Notes: generated by a model from the letters alone, not told the origin. 8,173 nt of DNA from JBFWQM01 sp050249455 (GCA_050249455.1 JBFWQM010000236.1:1-8173), one strand, 5' to 3'; shown: positions 1-6,767, counted from the first letter of the stretch. Made by a program: numbers and translations.

Positions 1-425
1 AGCACGCGCTGCGCGAGATGGCCGACATCCTGAAGAAGGAAGGCGTCAACGTCTCCTACGCCATCCACCCGGTCGCCGGCCGCATGCCCGGCCACATGAA
101 CGTGCTGCTGGCCGAGGCGAGCGTGCCGTACGACGAGGTGATGGAGCTCGAGGAGATCAACCATGAATTCGCCACCGCCGACGTCGCCTACGTGATCGGC
201 GCCAACGACGTCACCAACCCGGCGGCCAAGACCGACCCGGCGAGCCCGATCTACGGCATGCCGGTGCTCGACGTGGAGAAGGCGAAGACGGTGCTGTTCG
301 TGAAGCGCTCGATGGCGTCGGGCTATGCCGGCGTCGACAACGAGCTGTTCTTCCGCGACAACACCATGATGCTGTTCGGCGACGCGAAGAAGATGACCGA
401 GGGCATCCTGCAGGCGATGGACTGA
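1..425 (+). CDS. pntB: NAD(P) transhydrogenase subunit beta (PntB), C-terminal part
   Basis: Partial gene, open at the left edge and read in the frame starting at base 3 (HALRE then M). It is the NADP(H)-binding domain III of the membrane proton-translocating transhydrogenase, which moves hydride between NADH and NADP+ using the proton gradient. About 140 residues are visible. They include the family signatures HPVAGRMPGHMNVLLAEA, GANDVTNPAA and KRSMASGYAGVDN, which shape the NADP pocket, and the usual short tail after FGDAKKM. The membrane segments lie upstream, outside the window, as pntA normally does. The gene ends in TGA and is followed about 25 bases later by a strong terminator shared with rpsU. 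Nothing in the visible part looks damaged. Identity is nearly certain; only the upstream operon structure is unseen. Confidence 0.97.
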   Translation, partial: HALREMADILKKEGVNVSYAIHPVAGRMPGHMNVLLAEASVPYDEVMELEEINHEFATADVAYVIGANDVTNPAAKTDPASPIYGMPVLDVEKAKTVLFVKRSMASGYAGVDNELFFRDNTMMLFGDAKKMTEGILQAMD

Positions 426-447
426 CCGTCGCCCGGCTGCGGGCAGC

Positions 448-474
448 AAAAAAGGCCGCCCAGGGCGGCCTTTT
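448..474. terminator. Bidirectional intrinsic terminator between pntB and rpsU
   Basis: A perfect 7-base-pair GC stem (GGCCGCC at 454-460, GGCGGCC at 464-470, loop CAG) is flanked by an A-run on the left (six A, 448-453) and TTTT on the right (471-474). Read rightward it ends pntB with four U. Read leftward it ends rpsU with six U, so it should be stronger for rpsU. It lies between the two convergent stop codons. Confidence 0.88.
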
Positions 475-501
475 CGATCCGGCGGTTCGCGGCGCGGCGG
501 G

Positions 502-705
502 CTAGTAGCCCTCGCGCTCCATCCGCTTGCGCTCCAGCTTGCGGGCGCGGCGGACGGCCTCGGCCCGCTCGCGTGCCCGGCGCTCCGACGGCTTCTCGTA
601 GCTGCGGCGCATCTTCATCTCGCGGAAGATGCCCTCGCGCTGCATCTTCTTCTTCAGCGCGCGCAGCGCCTGATCGACGTCGTTGTCGCGAACCTGGACT
701 TCCAC
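502..705 (-). CDS. rpsU: 30S ribosomal protein S21 (bS21)
   Basis: 67 residues, highly basic, full length for the alphaproteobacterial S21 form. Family landmarks are VQVRDNDVDQALRALKKKM at the N-terminus and REGIFREMKMRRSYEKPSE in the middle, followed by an Arg/Lys-rich helix (RRARERAEAVRRARKLERKR). S21 sits near the 3' end of 16S rRNA in the small subunit and helps initiation at natural mRNAs. The start is GTG at 705-703: it gives the conserved MEVQVRDN beginning and has GGAAGG just upstream. An ATG 17 bases earlier is in another frame. The gene is monocistronic, ends at the shared terminator, and is transcribed divergently from def-coq9, a neighbourhood known for COQ9 genes of this group. 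Confidence 0.97.
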   Translation of the reverse strand: MEVQVRDNDVDQALRALKKKMQREGIFREMKMRRSYEKPSERRARERAEAVRRARKLERKRMEREGY

Positions 706-708
706 GGG

Positions 709-720
709 CCTTCCGTCTCC
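709..720 (-). promoter_or_regulatory. Ribosome binding site of rpsU supporting a GTG start
   Basis: Read on the minus strand the bases before the start are GGAGACGGAAGG followed by CCC and then GTG. The purine-rich stretch and the absence of an in-frame ATG at the conserved N-terminus make GTG the start. Confidence 0.6.
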
Positions 721-804
721 ATCAATGGGCTATGACCGACGCGTCGCCCCCGCCAAGGCACCCGGGGCACGTCGGTCGTAACCTGCCTGGTTGGTTTGAA
801 GACT

Positions 805-832
805 ATGTGAAGCCAAACCGAACTCCGGTCAA
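805..832 (-). promoter_or_regulatory. Candidate sigma-70-type promoter for rpsU
   Basis: On the minus strand TTGACC (832-827, 5 of 6 to the -35 consensus) is followed after 16 bases by TCACAT (810-805, 3 of 6 to the -10 consensus). It sits in the AT-richer middle of the 173-base divergent gap and would give a leader of about 90 bases. The -10 match is weak, so this is tentative. I see no clearly better rightward promoter for def in the same gap. Confidence 0.28.
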
Positions 833-878
833 GCCGAAAACGCTTTACCGGGGCGGGCAGCGACCCGATATTAAGGCC

Positions 879-1439
879 ATGACGCTGCTTAAGATTGCCC
901 GGATGGGCCACCCCGTCCTGCTGCGCCGGGCCGACGATATCGGCGACCCGACCGCCGCCGACGTCCGCCAGCTCGCCCGCGACATGGTCGAAACGATGCG
1001 CGACGCCGAAGGCGTCGGCCTCGCCGCGCCGCAGATCCACGTCAGCCGGCGCATCATCGTGTTCTACGCCCCGGAAGGCCGGGCGGAGGAAGAGGGCGCG
1101 CACGGCGCCGCCCCCCTGACCGCCCTGATCAACCCGGTCTACCAGCCTTTGTCGCCCGACAAGGCCCTGGGCTGGGAGGGATGCCTCTCGATTCCCGGCC
1201 TGACCGGCGCCGTGCCGCGGTTCCGGCACATCGGCTACCGCGGCTGGACCCCGGACGGCCAGCTCGTCGAGCGGGAAGCGACCGGCTTCCATGCCCGCGT
1301 CGTCCAGCATGAGATCGACCATCTGGAGGGCATCCTGTACACCATGCGGATGAACGACCTGTCGCTGCTGTCGTTCACCGAGGAGCTCAAGCACCGCATG
1401 CGCGGCGAAGACGACGCCGCGGACGAACCGCAGTCGTGA
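879..1439 (+). CDS. def: Peptide deformylase
   Basis: 186 residues, full length. The metal enzyme removes the formyl group from the N-terminal formyl-methionine of new proteins. All three motifs are intact: GVGLAAPQ (residues 45-52), EGCLS (100-104, Cys102 a metal ligand) and HEIDH (144-148, His144 and His148 metal ligands, Glu145 catalytic). A less conserved, Glu-rich insert (about 66-78, EGRAEEEGAHGAA) lies between the first two. The start at ATG 879 gives the family-typical beginning MTLLKIARMGHPVL and has AAGG just upstream; the open frame reaches back to 573, but that part overlaps rpsU antisense and resembles nothing. The last codons overlap the GTG of coq9 (GTGA), which suggests translational coupling. 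The wording of the motifs resembles the second deformylase often found in alphaproteobacteria beside the fmt-linked one; a paralog elsewhere in this genome is inference. Confidence 0.95.
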   Translation: MTLLKIARMGHPVLLRRADDIGDPTAADVRQLARDMVETMRDAEGVGLAAPQIHVSRRIIVFYAPEGRAEEEGAHGAAPLTALINPVYQPLSPDKALGWEGCLSIPGLTGAVPRFRHIGYRGWTPDGQLVEREATGFHARVVQHEIDHLEGILYTMRMNDLSLLSFTEELKHRMRGEDDAADEPQS

Positions 1440-2113
1440 GCCCCGCCGACGACCGCGCCACCCTGCGCGCGGCGCTGATGACCGCGACCCTGCGGCACGT
1501 GCCGTTCGACGGCTGGAGCCGTGCGGCGCTTGCCGCCGCGGCCCGCGACGTCGGGCTTACCGAGGGGGAGGTGGCGCGGCTCTTCCCCGGCGGTCCGATG
1601 GCGGTGCTGGCGGCGTTCGAGGCGTGGGCCGACACGCGCATGGCTGAGACCGTGGCGGCGGCCGACCTGGCCGACGCCCGCGTCACCGACCGGGTCGCCT
1701 TCGCCGTGATGGCGCGGCTCGATGCGTTGGCGCCGCACCGCGAGGCGGTGCGCCGCGCCGCCGGCCACTATGCCCTGCCGCTCAACGTCGGCCGCGGCCT
1801 GGCGGCGCTGGGGCGAACGGTGGATGCGATCTGGCGCGCCGCCGGCGACCGCGCCGCCGATTTCTCGTGGTACACCCGGCGCGGCCTGCTCGCCGGCGTC
1901 TACGGCGCGACGTTGCTGTGCTGGCTCGACGACCGCACCGAAGGCAGCGCCGAAACCCGTGCCTTCCTCGCCCGCCGCCTGTCCGACGTCGGGCAGCTCG
2001 GCCGGCTGCCCGATGCGATGGCGCGGGCAGCCCGGCACGCGCCCAACCCCTGCCGCATCTTCGCCGGCCGCCGCGCCGCGCGGCGCTGGGCCCCGCCTCG
2101 GACCGCGGGCTGA
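1436..2113 (+). CDS. COQ9-family ubiquinone biosynthesis protein (TIGR02396, rpsU-divergently transcribed)
   Basis: 225 residues. The N-terminal third is a TetR-like three-helix fold (about 8-55, GWSRAALAAAARDVGLTEGE). The diagnostic part is C-terminal: LWxxAGD-like IWRAAGD, then DFSWYTRRGLLAGVYGAT (142-159) and a WLDD-RTEGSAETRAFLARRL stretch, the COQ9 core that forms a lipid-binding pocket. COQ9 proteins bind isoprenoid lipids and help present intermediates to the hydroxylase COQ7 in ubiquinone synthesis. The family model TIGR02396 is named for lying divergent to rpsU; here def is placed between them and coq9 follows def with a 4-base overlap. The start is GTG 1436; Met15 (ATG at 1478) is an alternative. 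The C-terminal tail (about 203-225) is Arg-rich and not part of the core. It is easily misread as a TetR regulator because of its N-terminus. Confidence 0.88.
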   Translation: MSPADDRATLRAALMTATLRHVPFDGWSRAALAAAARDVGLTEGEVARLFPGGPMAVLAAFEAWADTRMAETVAAADLADARVTDRVAFAVMARLDALAPHREAVRRAAGHYALPLNVGRGLAALGRTVDAIWRAAGDRAADFSWYTRRGLLAGVYGATLLCWLDDRTEGSAETRAFLARRLSDVGQLGRLPDAMARAARHAPNPCRIFAGRRAARRWAPPRTAG

Positions 2114-2120
2114 CCCGCGG
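2103..2120 (+). other. Perfect GC hairpin around the coq9 stop codon
   Basis: CCGCGGG (2103-2109) and CCCGCGG (2114-2120) form a perfect 7-base-pair stem whose 4-base loop CTGA contains the stop codon. No T-run follows, so it is not a normal intrinsic terminator. A weaker 5-base-pair inverted repeat (2135-2139 with 2148-2152) follows in the 75-base gap before the next gene. Confidence 0.4.
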
Positions 2121-2188
2121 CTGAGCGAAACGCCGGGCGAACAAGTCCGCCCCTCGCGCGTTCCGACTCCGTCAGCGGGGTGGCCGGC

Positions 2189-2740
2189 ATGGATCTGCGC
2201 AGCGTCGAACGGAAGATCATCGTCAGTTCGCGGTTCTTCACGCTGATCAGCGTGTTCGGCTCGCTCGCCGGGTCGCTGCTGATGTTCTTCCTCGGCTTCT
2301 TCAACATCTACGAAGCCTTCGCGATCGGTCTGGACCGTGGCACCGAGAACGGGACGCAGTTCGGCACCAACGCCGTCATCAGCGTCATCGAGGGGCTGGA
2401 CCGGTTCCTGATCGGCATCGTGATGCTCTACTTCGCGTACGGCGTCTATTCCCTGTTCATCCATCCCGACGAGTCGGAGCAGGCGCTGTCGCTCCCGGTG
2501 TGGCTGCAGATCAAGCAGATCGGCCAGCTCAAGCAGGTGATCGCCGAGGTCATCATCATCGTCCTGTTCGTGCTCTTCCTCCGGGTCGCCTTGCAGACAT
2601 TCACCAAGGCCACCCTTCTCGGATGGCCGGAGATCGCCCAGTTCCTGCTGCTGCCGCTCAGCGTCATGCTCCTGGCCGTGGCGCTGCGGCTGGTGAACCT
2701 GCATCCGAAGCCGCATGTGCCTGCGAAGCCCGACGCCTGA
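2189..2740 (+). CDS. UPF0114 (YqhA-like) family inner-membrane protein
   Basis: 183 residues with four predicted membrane helices: about 16-38 (FFTLISVFGSLAGSLLMFFL), 63-91, 117-136 and 149-169. The family pattern is clear: EGLDRFLIGIVMLYFAYGVYSLFI in helix 2, then a short cytoplasm-side stretch LPVWLQIKQIGQLKQVIAEV leading into helix 3, and a charged, Pro-rich tail (HPKPHVPAKPDA). The family is widespread but its function is not established to my knowledge. ATG 2189 is chosen because it has GGGG about eight bases upstream and gives a family-like beginning; GTG 2180, three codons earlier, is also possible. It runs in the same direction as coq9 but after a 75-base gap with hairpins, so it may or may not share the transcript. 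It ends 23 bases from the convergent purK stop. Confidence 0.88.
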   Translation: MDLRSVERKIIVSSRFFTLISVFGSLAGSLLMFFLGFFNIYEAFAIGLDRGTENGTQFGTNAVISVIEGLDRFLIGIVMLYFAYGVYSLFIHPDESEQALSLPVWLQIKQIGQLKQVIAEVIIIVLFVLFLRVALQTFTKATLLGWPEIAQFLLLPLSVMLLAVALRLVNLHPKPHVPAKPDA

Positions 2741-2741
2741 T

Positions 2742-2761
2742 CGGCGCGCGGCGCGGCGCCG
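2742..2761. terminator. Weak hairpin between convergent UPF0114 gene and purK
   Basis: CGGCGC (2742-2747) can pair with GCGCCG (2756-2761) across an 8-base loop, filling the gap between the two stop codons. There is no T-run on either side, so a role in termination is only a guess from position. Confidence 0.18.
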
Positions 2762-2763
2762 GG

Positions 2764-3852
2764 CTACGCCCGCGGGCCGATCCGCGTGACGTGGCCCATC
2801 TTGCGGCCGGGGCGGGCGGATTTCTTGCCGTAGAGGTGCAGGCACGCGCCCGGCTCGCCGACCAGTGCCGGCCAGCGGTCAACGGCGTCGCCGATCAGGT
2901 TCTCCATCACCGCGTCCGAATGGCGCTCCGGGTCGCCCAGCGGCAGGCCGCAGACGGCGCGCACGAGCTGCTCGAACTGGCTGACCGCGCAGGCGTCGAT
3001 CGTCCAGTGGCCGGAGTTGTGCGGCCGCGGCGCGATTTCGTTGGCGAGTACGGCGCCGTCGCGGGTGACGAACATCTCCACCGCGACGAGCCCCACAATC
3101 TCGAGCGCCGCCGCCACCTTGCGAGCGTGCGACAGCGCCTGTTCGGCCACCGCCGGCGCGATGCGCGCCGGCGCGCGGGTGGTCGCCAGGATGCCGTCTT
3201 CATGGGTGTTCTCGACCGGGACGTAGGGGACGATCGTCCCGTCCAGCCCGCGGGCGGCGATCACCGACACCTCGCAGGCGAAATCGACCATCGCCTCCAG
3301 GATCGCCGGCACGCCGCCGATCGCGCGCCACGCCGCAGCCGGGTCGTCGCCGGGCCTCAGCCGCGCCTGGCCCTTGCCGTCGTAGCCGAGCCGCGCGGTC
3401 TTCAGGATCGCCGGCAGGCCGACCGCGGCCACCGCGCCGGCGAGGTCCGCCACCGTGGCCACCGGCGCGTAGCGGGCGGTCGGCACGCCGGCATCGTTGA
3501 GGAAGCGCTTCTCAACCATCCGGTCGCTGGCCACGGCCAGCGCGCGTGGCCCCGGCCGCACCGGCACGCGGGCGGCGAGGTGCGCCGCGGTGGCGGCGGG
3601 CACGTTCTCGAACTCGTAGGTGGCGACTGCCACCGCGGCGGCGAAGCGATCGAGCGCCGCCGCGTCCTCATAGTCGGCGACGGTCGCCTCGGCGGCCACC
3701 TCCATCGCCGGCGAATCGGCATCGGGGCAGAACACGTGGCAGCGATAGCCCAGCCGCGCCGCCGCCAGCGCCGTCATGCGGCCGAGCTGGCCGCCGCCGA
3801 GAATGCCGATGGTCGCGCCGGGCGCGATCGCCGCGGCGTCCGTTTCGCTCAC
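2764..3852 (-). CDS. purK: N5-carboxyaminoimidazole ribonucleotide synthase (PurK)
   Basis: 362 residues, full length. The enzyme uses ATP and bicarbonate to convert AIR to N5-CAIR, the step before PurE in purine synthesis, in the cytoplasm. The pre-ATP-grasp domain opens with GILGGGQLGRM (16-26) and has YEFENVP (79-85). The ATP-grasp part has KTARLGYDGKGQ (151-162), EAMVDFACEVSVIAAR (186-201), PVENTHEDGILATTRAPA (212-229) and the metal/substrate region EMFVTRDGAVLANEIAPRPHNSGHWT around 259-284, and the C-terminal domain ends in the usual HLYGKKSARPGRKMGHVT. The start is GTG 3852-3850: GGAG lies eight bases upstream, inside the 12-base gap after the purE stop. It is the downstream gene of a purE-purK operon, the order usual in bacteria. 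Confidence 0.97.
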   Translation of the reverse strand: MSETDAAAIAPGATIGILGGGQLGRMTALAAARLGYRCHVFCPDADSPAMEVAAEATVADYEDAAALDRFAAAVAVATYEFENVPAATAAHLAARVPVRPGPRALAVASDRMVEKRFLNDAGVPTARYAPVATVADLAGAVAAVGLPAILKTARLGYDGKGQARLRPGDDPAAAWRAIGGVPAILEAMVDFACEVSVIAARGLDGTIVPYVPVENTHEDGILATTRAPARIAPAVAEQALSHARKVAAALEIVGLVAVEMFVTRDGAVLANEIAPRPHNSGHWTIDACAVSQFEQLVRAVCGLPLGDPERHSDAVMENLIGDAVDRWPALVGEPGACLHLYGKKSARPGRKMGHVTRIGPRA

Positions 3853-3860
3853 CCGTGCAG

Positions 3861-3864
3861 CTCC
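3861..3864 (-). promoter_or_regulatory. Ribosome binding site of purK (GTG start)
   Basis: On the minus strand GGAG stands between the purE stop codon and the purK GTG, eight bases before the start. It fixes the GTG as initiator and supports independent translation of purK within the operon. Confidence 0.6.
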
Positions 3865-4401
3865 CTAGCCGGTCGGCGCGTCCGCCACGGCGGCGGTCTG
3901 GCGCGCGCGCCAGTCGTCCAGGGCCCCGGCGAGCCGCGGGTCGGACAGCGCCAGCACGGCCGCGGCCAGCAGCGCCGCGTTGATCGCCCCGGCCCGGCCG
4001 ATCGCCAGGGTGCCGACCGGGATCCCCCCCGGCATCTGCACGATGGAAAGCAGGCTGTCCAGGCCTTTCAGGGACTTGCTTTCCACCGGCACGCCCAGCA
4101 CCGGCAGCGGCGTCATCGCCGCCATCATGCCGGGCAGGTGCGCGGCGCCGCCGGCGCCGGCGATCACCACCTTGAGGCCGCGGTCGCGCGCGGTCTTGGC
4201 GTAGTCGGCCAGCCGGTCGGGCGTGCGGTGGGCGGACACGATGCGCACCTCGTGCGGCACCTCCAGCGCGGCCAGGGTGTCGGCGGCATTGCGCATGGTG
4301 TCCCAGTCCGACTGGCTGCCCATGACGATGCCGACCAGCGGCTGCGTGGCCGCGGCGGAAGACTTCTTCCCGGTTGCGCGGGCGCGTGCCGGCCGGCGCA
4401 T
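3865..4401 (-). CDS. purE: N5-CAIR mutase, catalytic subunit (PurE, class I)
   Basis: 178 residues. It converts the N5-CAIR made by PurK to CAIR. Conserved parts are VGIVMGSQSDW (23-33, phosphate and base binding), VSAHRTPDR (55-63, with the catalytic His58), AGAGGAAHLPGMMAA (81-95), PVLGVPV (100-106) and SIVQMPGGIPVGTLAIG (119-135). Pairing with purK and the class I motif set indicate the mutase, not the class II AIR carboxylase. The start at ATG 4401-4399 has AAAGGGG five bases upstream. The open frame continues to 4554, but that extension lies across the promoter and has no family resemblance. Residues 1-20 are a basic, disordered extension before the conserved core. The C-terminus is Ala-rich and ordinary. 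Confidence 0.97.
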   Translation of the reverse strand: MRRPARARATGKKSSAAATQPLVGIVMGSQSDWDTMRNAADTLAALEVPHEVRIVSAHRTPDRLADYAKTARDRGLKVVIAGAGGAAHLPGMMAAMTPLPVLGVPVESKSLKGLDSLLSIVQMPGGIPVGTLAIGRAGAINAALLAAAVLALSDPRLAGALDDWRARQTAAVADAPTG

Positions 4402-4421
4402 GTGTCCCCTTTCGCTGCGCG

Positions 4422-4452
4422 TTGACGGAAATGCGGGAGCGCGCATTATAAA
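4422..4452 (+). promoter_or_regulatory. Candidate promoter of the GGDEF gene (rightward)
   Basis: TTGACG (4422-4427, 5 of 6 to the -35 consensus) and TATAAA (4447-4452, 5 of 6 to the -10 consensus) are separated by 19 bases, longer than the optimum of 17. Its -10 overlaps that of the leftward purE promoter. The leader to the ATG at 4572 would be about 110 bases. Confidence 0.38.
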
Positions 4453-4467
4453 GACCGGTCCATAATG
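4444..4467. promoter_or_regulatory. Palindromic possible operator in the purE/GGDEF divergent region
   Basis: An 8-base perfect palindrome GACCGGTC (4453-4460) is flanked by inverted arms CATTAT (4444-4449) and ATAATG (4462-4467), with unequal gaps of three and one bases. It lies in the spacer of the leftward promoter and touches both -10 boxes, where a bound protein would affect both genes. The arms partly reflect the promoter boxes themselves, so an operator role is inference. Confidence 0.3.
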
Positions 4468-4472
4468 AACAA
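4445..4472 (-). promoter_or_regulatory. Promoter of the purE-purK operon
   Basis: On the minus strand TTGTTC (4472-4467) and a perfect TATAAT (4450-4445) are separated by 16 bases. A consensus -10 box is striking in this GC-rich DNA. The predicted transcript would begin near 4438, about 37 bases before the purE ATG, just ahead of its AAAGGGG ribosome site. Confidence 0.65.
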
Positions 4473-4571
4473 GCGCGCGCCGCGCGCCCTGTCTGGCGGG
4501 CGGCGTGCTCTGCGTGTCCTGCGTCAATTGGTTAACGTCGGCGGCCCGGCGCACGGGCAGAGAGGGCCTGA

Positions 4572-5306
4572 ATGAAGGTGGGCGGACCCGATGGCACGCG
4601 GCGGCCGCAACGCACCGGCCGCATCGGGGGGACGGGCGCGCCCGCCGCGCCGTCCGCGCCTGCGGCCGGTCCGGCGCAGGACGTCGTGTCGATCATGGGC
4701 ATCCCGCAGGCGGAGCTGACGCCCAAGGTGCGCGAGGCGCTGATGCAGCTACTGGCGGAGGTGGAGCGGCTGCGCACCGAGTTCGAGAAGACCAGGGCCC
4801 GCATCGCCCACCTGGAGCAGCTCGCCGACGAGGACGCCCTGGTCCCGCTGGTGAACCGCCGGGCATTCGTGCGCGAGCTGTCGCGCACCATCTCGTTCAG
4901 CCAACGCTACGGCGCGCCGTCCAGCGTGATCTATTTCGACCTCAACGGCCTGAAGCGGATCAACGACACGCACGGCCATGCCGCCGGCGACGCCGCGCTG
5001 GTCCACATCGCCCACGTCCTGGTCGACAACATCCGCGGCTCCGACCTCGCCGCGCGGCTGGGCGGCGACGAGTTCGGGGTCATCCTGGCGCAGGCGGACC
5101 AGAAGGCGGCGCGCGACAAGGCGGCGGCGCTGGCGGAGGCGGTGGCCGCCCGGCCGCTCGACTGGGAAGGGCACCCGATCCCGTTGGCGCTGGCCTGGGG
5201 CGTCTACACGTTTCACGGCGGCGAGGACGCGCGCGACGCGCTGGCCCGCGCCGACCAGGAGATGTATGCGCGCAAGCAGGAATCGCGTCCGCGGTCCGGG
5301 ACGTGA
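4572..5306 (+). CDS. Stand-alone GGDEF diguanylate cyclase
   Basis: 244 residues. Predicted to make the second messenger c-di-GMP from two GTP. Layout: a low-complexity Pro/Ala/Gly-rich N-terminus (1-38), a helical segment (about 50-87, VREALMQLLAEVERLRTEFEKTRARIAHLEQL) likely to form a coiled coil, and one GGDEF domain from about 87. In the domain are NRRAF (95-99), FDLNGLKRIND (122-132, metal and base contacts) and an intact GGDEF (164-168). RGSD (155-158) lies exactly five residues before GGDEF and matches the product-inhibition I-site RxxD. No membrane helix, signal peptide or recognisable sensor domain is present, so it is probably cytosolic and activated by dimerising through the coiled coil. 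The start at ATG 4572 has AGAGGG upstream; ATG 4695 would remove the disordered part. It is divergent from purE and convergent with the DUF465 gene. Confidence 0.93.
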   Translation: MKVGGPDGTRRPQRTGRIGGTGAPAAPSAPAAGPAQDVVSIMGIPQAELTPKVREALMQLLAEVERLRTEFEKTRARIAHLEQLADEDALVPLVNRRAFVRELSRTISFSQRYGAPSSVIYFDLNGLKRINDTHGHAAGDAALVHIAHVLVDNIRGSDLAARLGGDEFGVILAQADQKAARDKAAALAEAVAARPLDWEGHPIPLALAWGVYTFHGGEDARDALARADQEMYARKQESRPRSGT

Positions 5307-5314
5307 CCACCCGC

Positions 5315-5331
5315 ATGCCGCAACGCGGCGT
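5315..5331. terminator. Weak hairpin between convergent GGDEF and DUF465 genes
   Basis: ATGCCGC (5315-5321) pairs with GCGGCGT (5325-5331) across an AAC loop, with one G-T wobble. It lies between two convergent stop codons but has no T-run, so a termination role rests on position only. Confidence 0.2.
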
Positions 5332-5352
5332 ATGGGCGTCTGCCCGCGCCGT

Positions 5353-5562
5353 TCAGGCGATGATGTCGGGATACAGCTGGCTCTTGAGCTGCTCGATCTG
5401 GTCCTTCAGCAGGAGCTTCCGCTTCTTGAGGCGCTGCAGCTGCAGCTGGTCCAGCGGCGCGCCGTCGGTCAGCCGCTCGATCACCTGGTCCAGGTCGCGA
5501 TGCTCGGTCGTGAGGTCGGCCAGCTTGCGATGGAGGGCCTCGCGGATTTCCTGGTCATCCAT
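5353..5562 (-). CDS. DUF465 / YdcH-family small helical protein (copy 1)
   Basis: 69 residues, almost wholly charged and helical. The family pattern is HRKLADLTTEHRDLDQVIERL (11-31) followed by LQLQRLKKRKLLLKDQIEQL (40-59), two helices that should form an antiparallel or dimeric coiled coil, as in SlyX/YdcH-like proteins. The family has no settled function. The start is taken at ATG 5562-5560, which leaves the family domain complete; the open frame continues to 5664 but the extension is unlike the family. The Shine-Dalgarno match is poor. It is convergent with the GGDEF gene and divergent from pfkA. A second member of the family lies at 7526-7696. Confidence 0.85.
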   Translation of the reverse strand: MDDQEIREALHRKLADLTTEHRDLDQVIERLTDGAPLDQLQLQRLKKRKLLLKDQIEQLKSQLYPDIIA

Positions 5563-5591
5563 GTCGGAAGCGGCTTCGTGAACGATGCCGC

Positions 5592-5600
5592 ACCATATCA
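5592..5600 (-). promoter_or_regulatory. Candidate extended -10 promoter of DUF465 copy 1
   Basis: Read on the minus strand, TG-A-TATGGT forms an extended -10 element (hexamer 5597-5592, 4 of 6 to TATAAT). There is no clear -35 box. It would start the transcript about 22 bases before the ATG at 5562. Tentative. Confidence 0.25.
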
Positions 5601-5632
5601 GATGCCGGCCGGCCTGACCGCATTGAAAACGC

Positions 5633-5649
5633 CCGCGGCGCGGCCGCGG
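5633..5649 (+). other. GC hairpin in the pfkA leader
   Basis: CCGCGGC (5633-5639) and GCCGCGG (5643-5649) form a perfect 7-base-pair stem with a 3-base loop, 18 bases before the pfkA ribosome site. No terminator T-run follows. It could affect mRNA stability or be chance in GC-rich DNA. Confidence 0.3.
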
Positions 5650-5678
5650 CGACGGGACGCGCAATCCGGAGGAACGAC

Positions 5679-6767
<1,089 letters not shown>

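Noticed and set aside
573..878. Longer def reading frame starting inside rpsU
   Set aside because: The extra residues are antisense to rpsU and unlike deformylases; ATG 879 gives the canonical N-terminus.
1436..2113. TetR-family transcriptional regulator
   Set aside because: The N-terminal helices look like TetR, but the DFSWYTRRGLLAGVY core and the rpsU neighbourhood identify COQ9.
1235..2845. 536-residue open frame on the minus strand
   Set aside because: It is antisense to def, coq9 and the UPF0114 gene, has low-complexity Arg/Gly/His/Asp-rich content and matches no family. Long antisense frames are expected at this GC content.
2500..4425. 641-residue open frame on the plus strand
   Set aside because: It lies antisense to the clear purK and purE genes and overlaps the UPF0114 gene; its composition (Arg, His, Gly repeats) is that of a shadow frame.
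4521..4540. CtrA-like site around TTAAC at 4532-4536
   Set aside because: Only one half-site is present; the second TTAA at the required spacing is missing.
4402..4554. N-terminal extension of purE
   Set aside because: It would cover the consensus -10 box and lacks family resemblance; ATG 4401 has a strong ribosome site.
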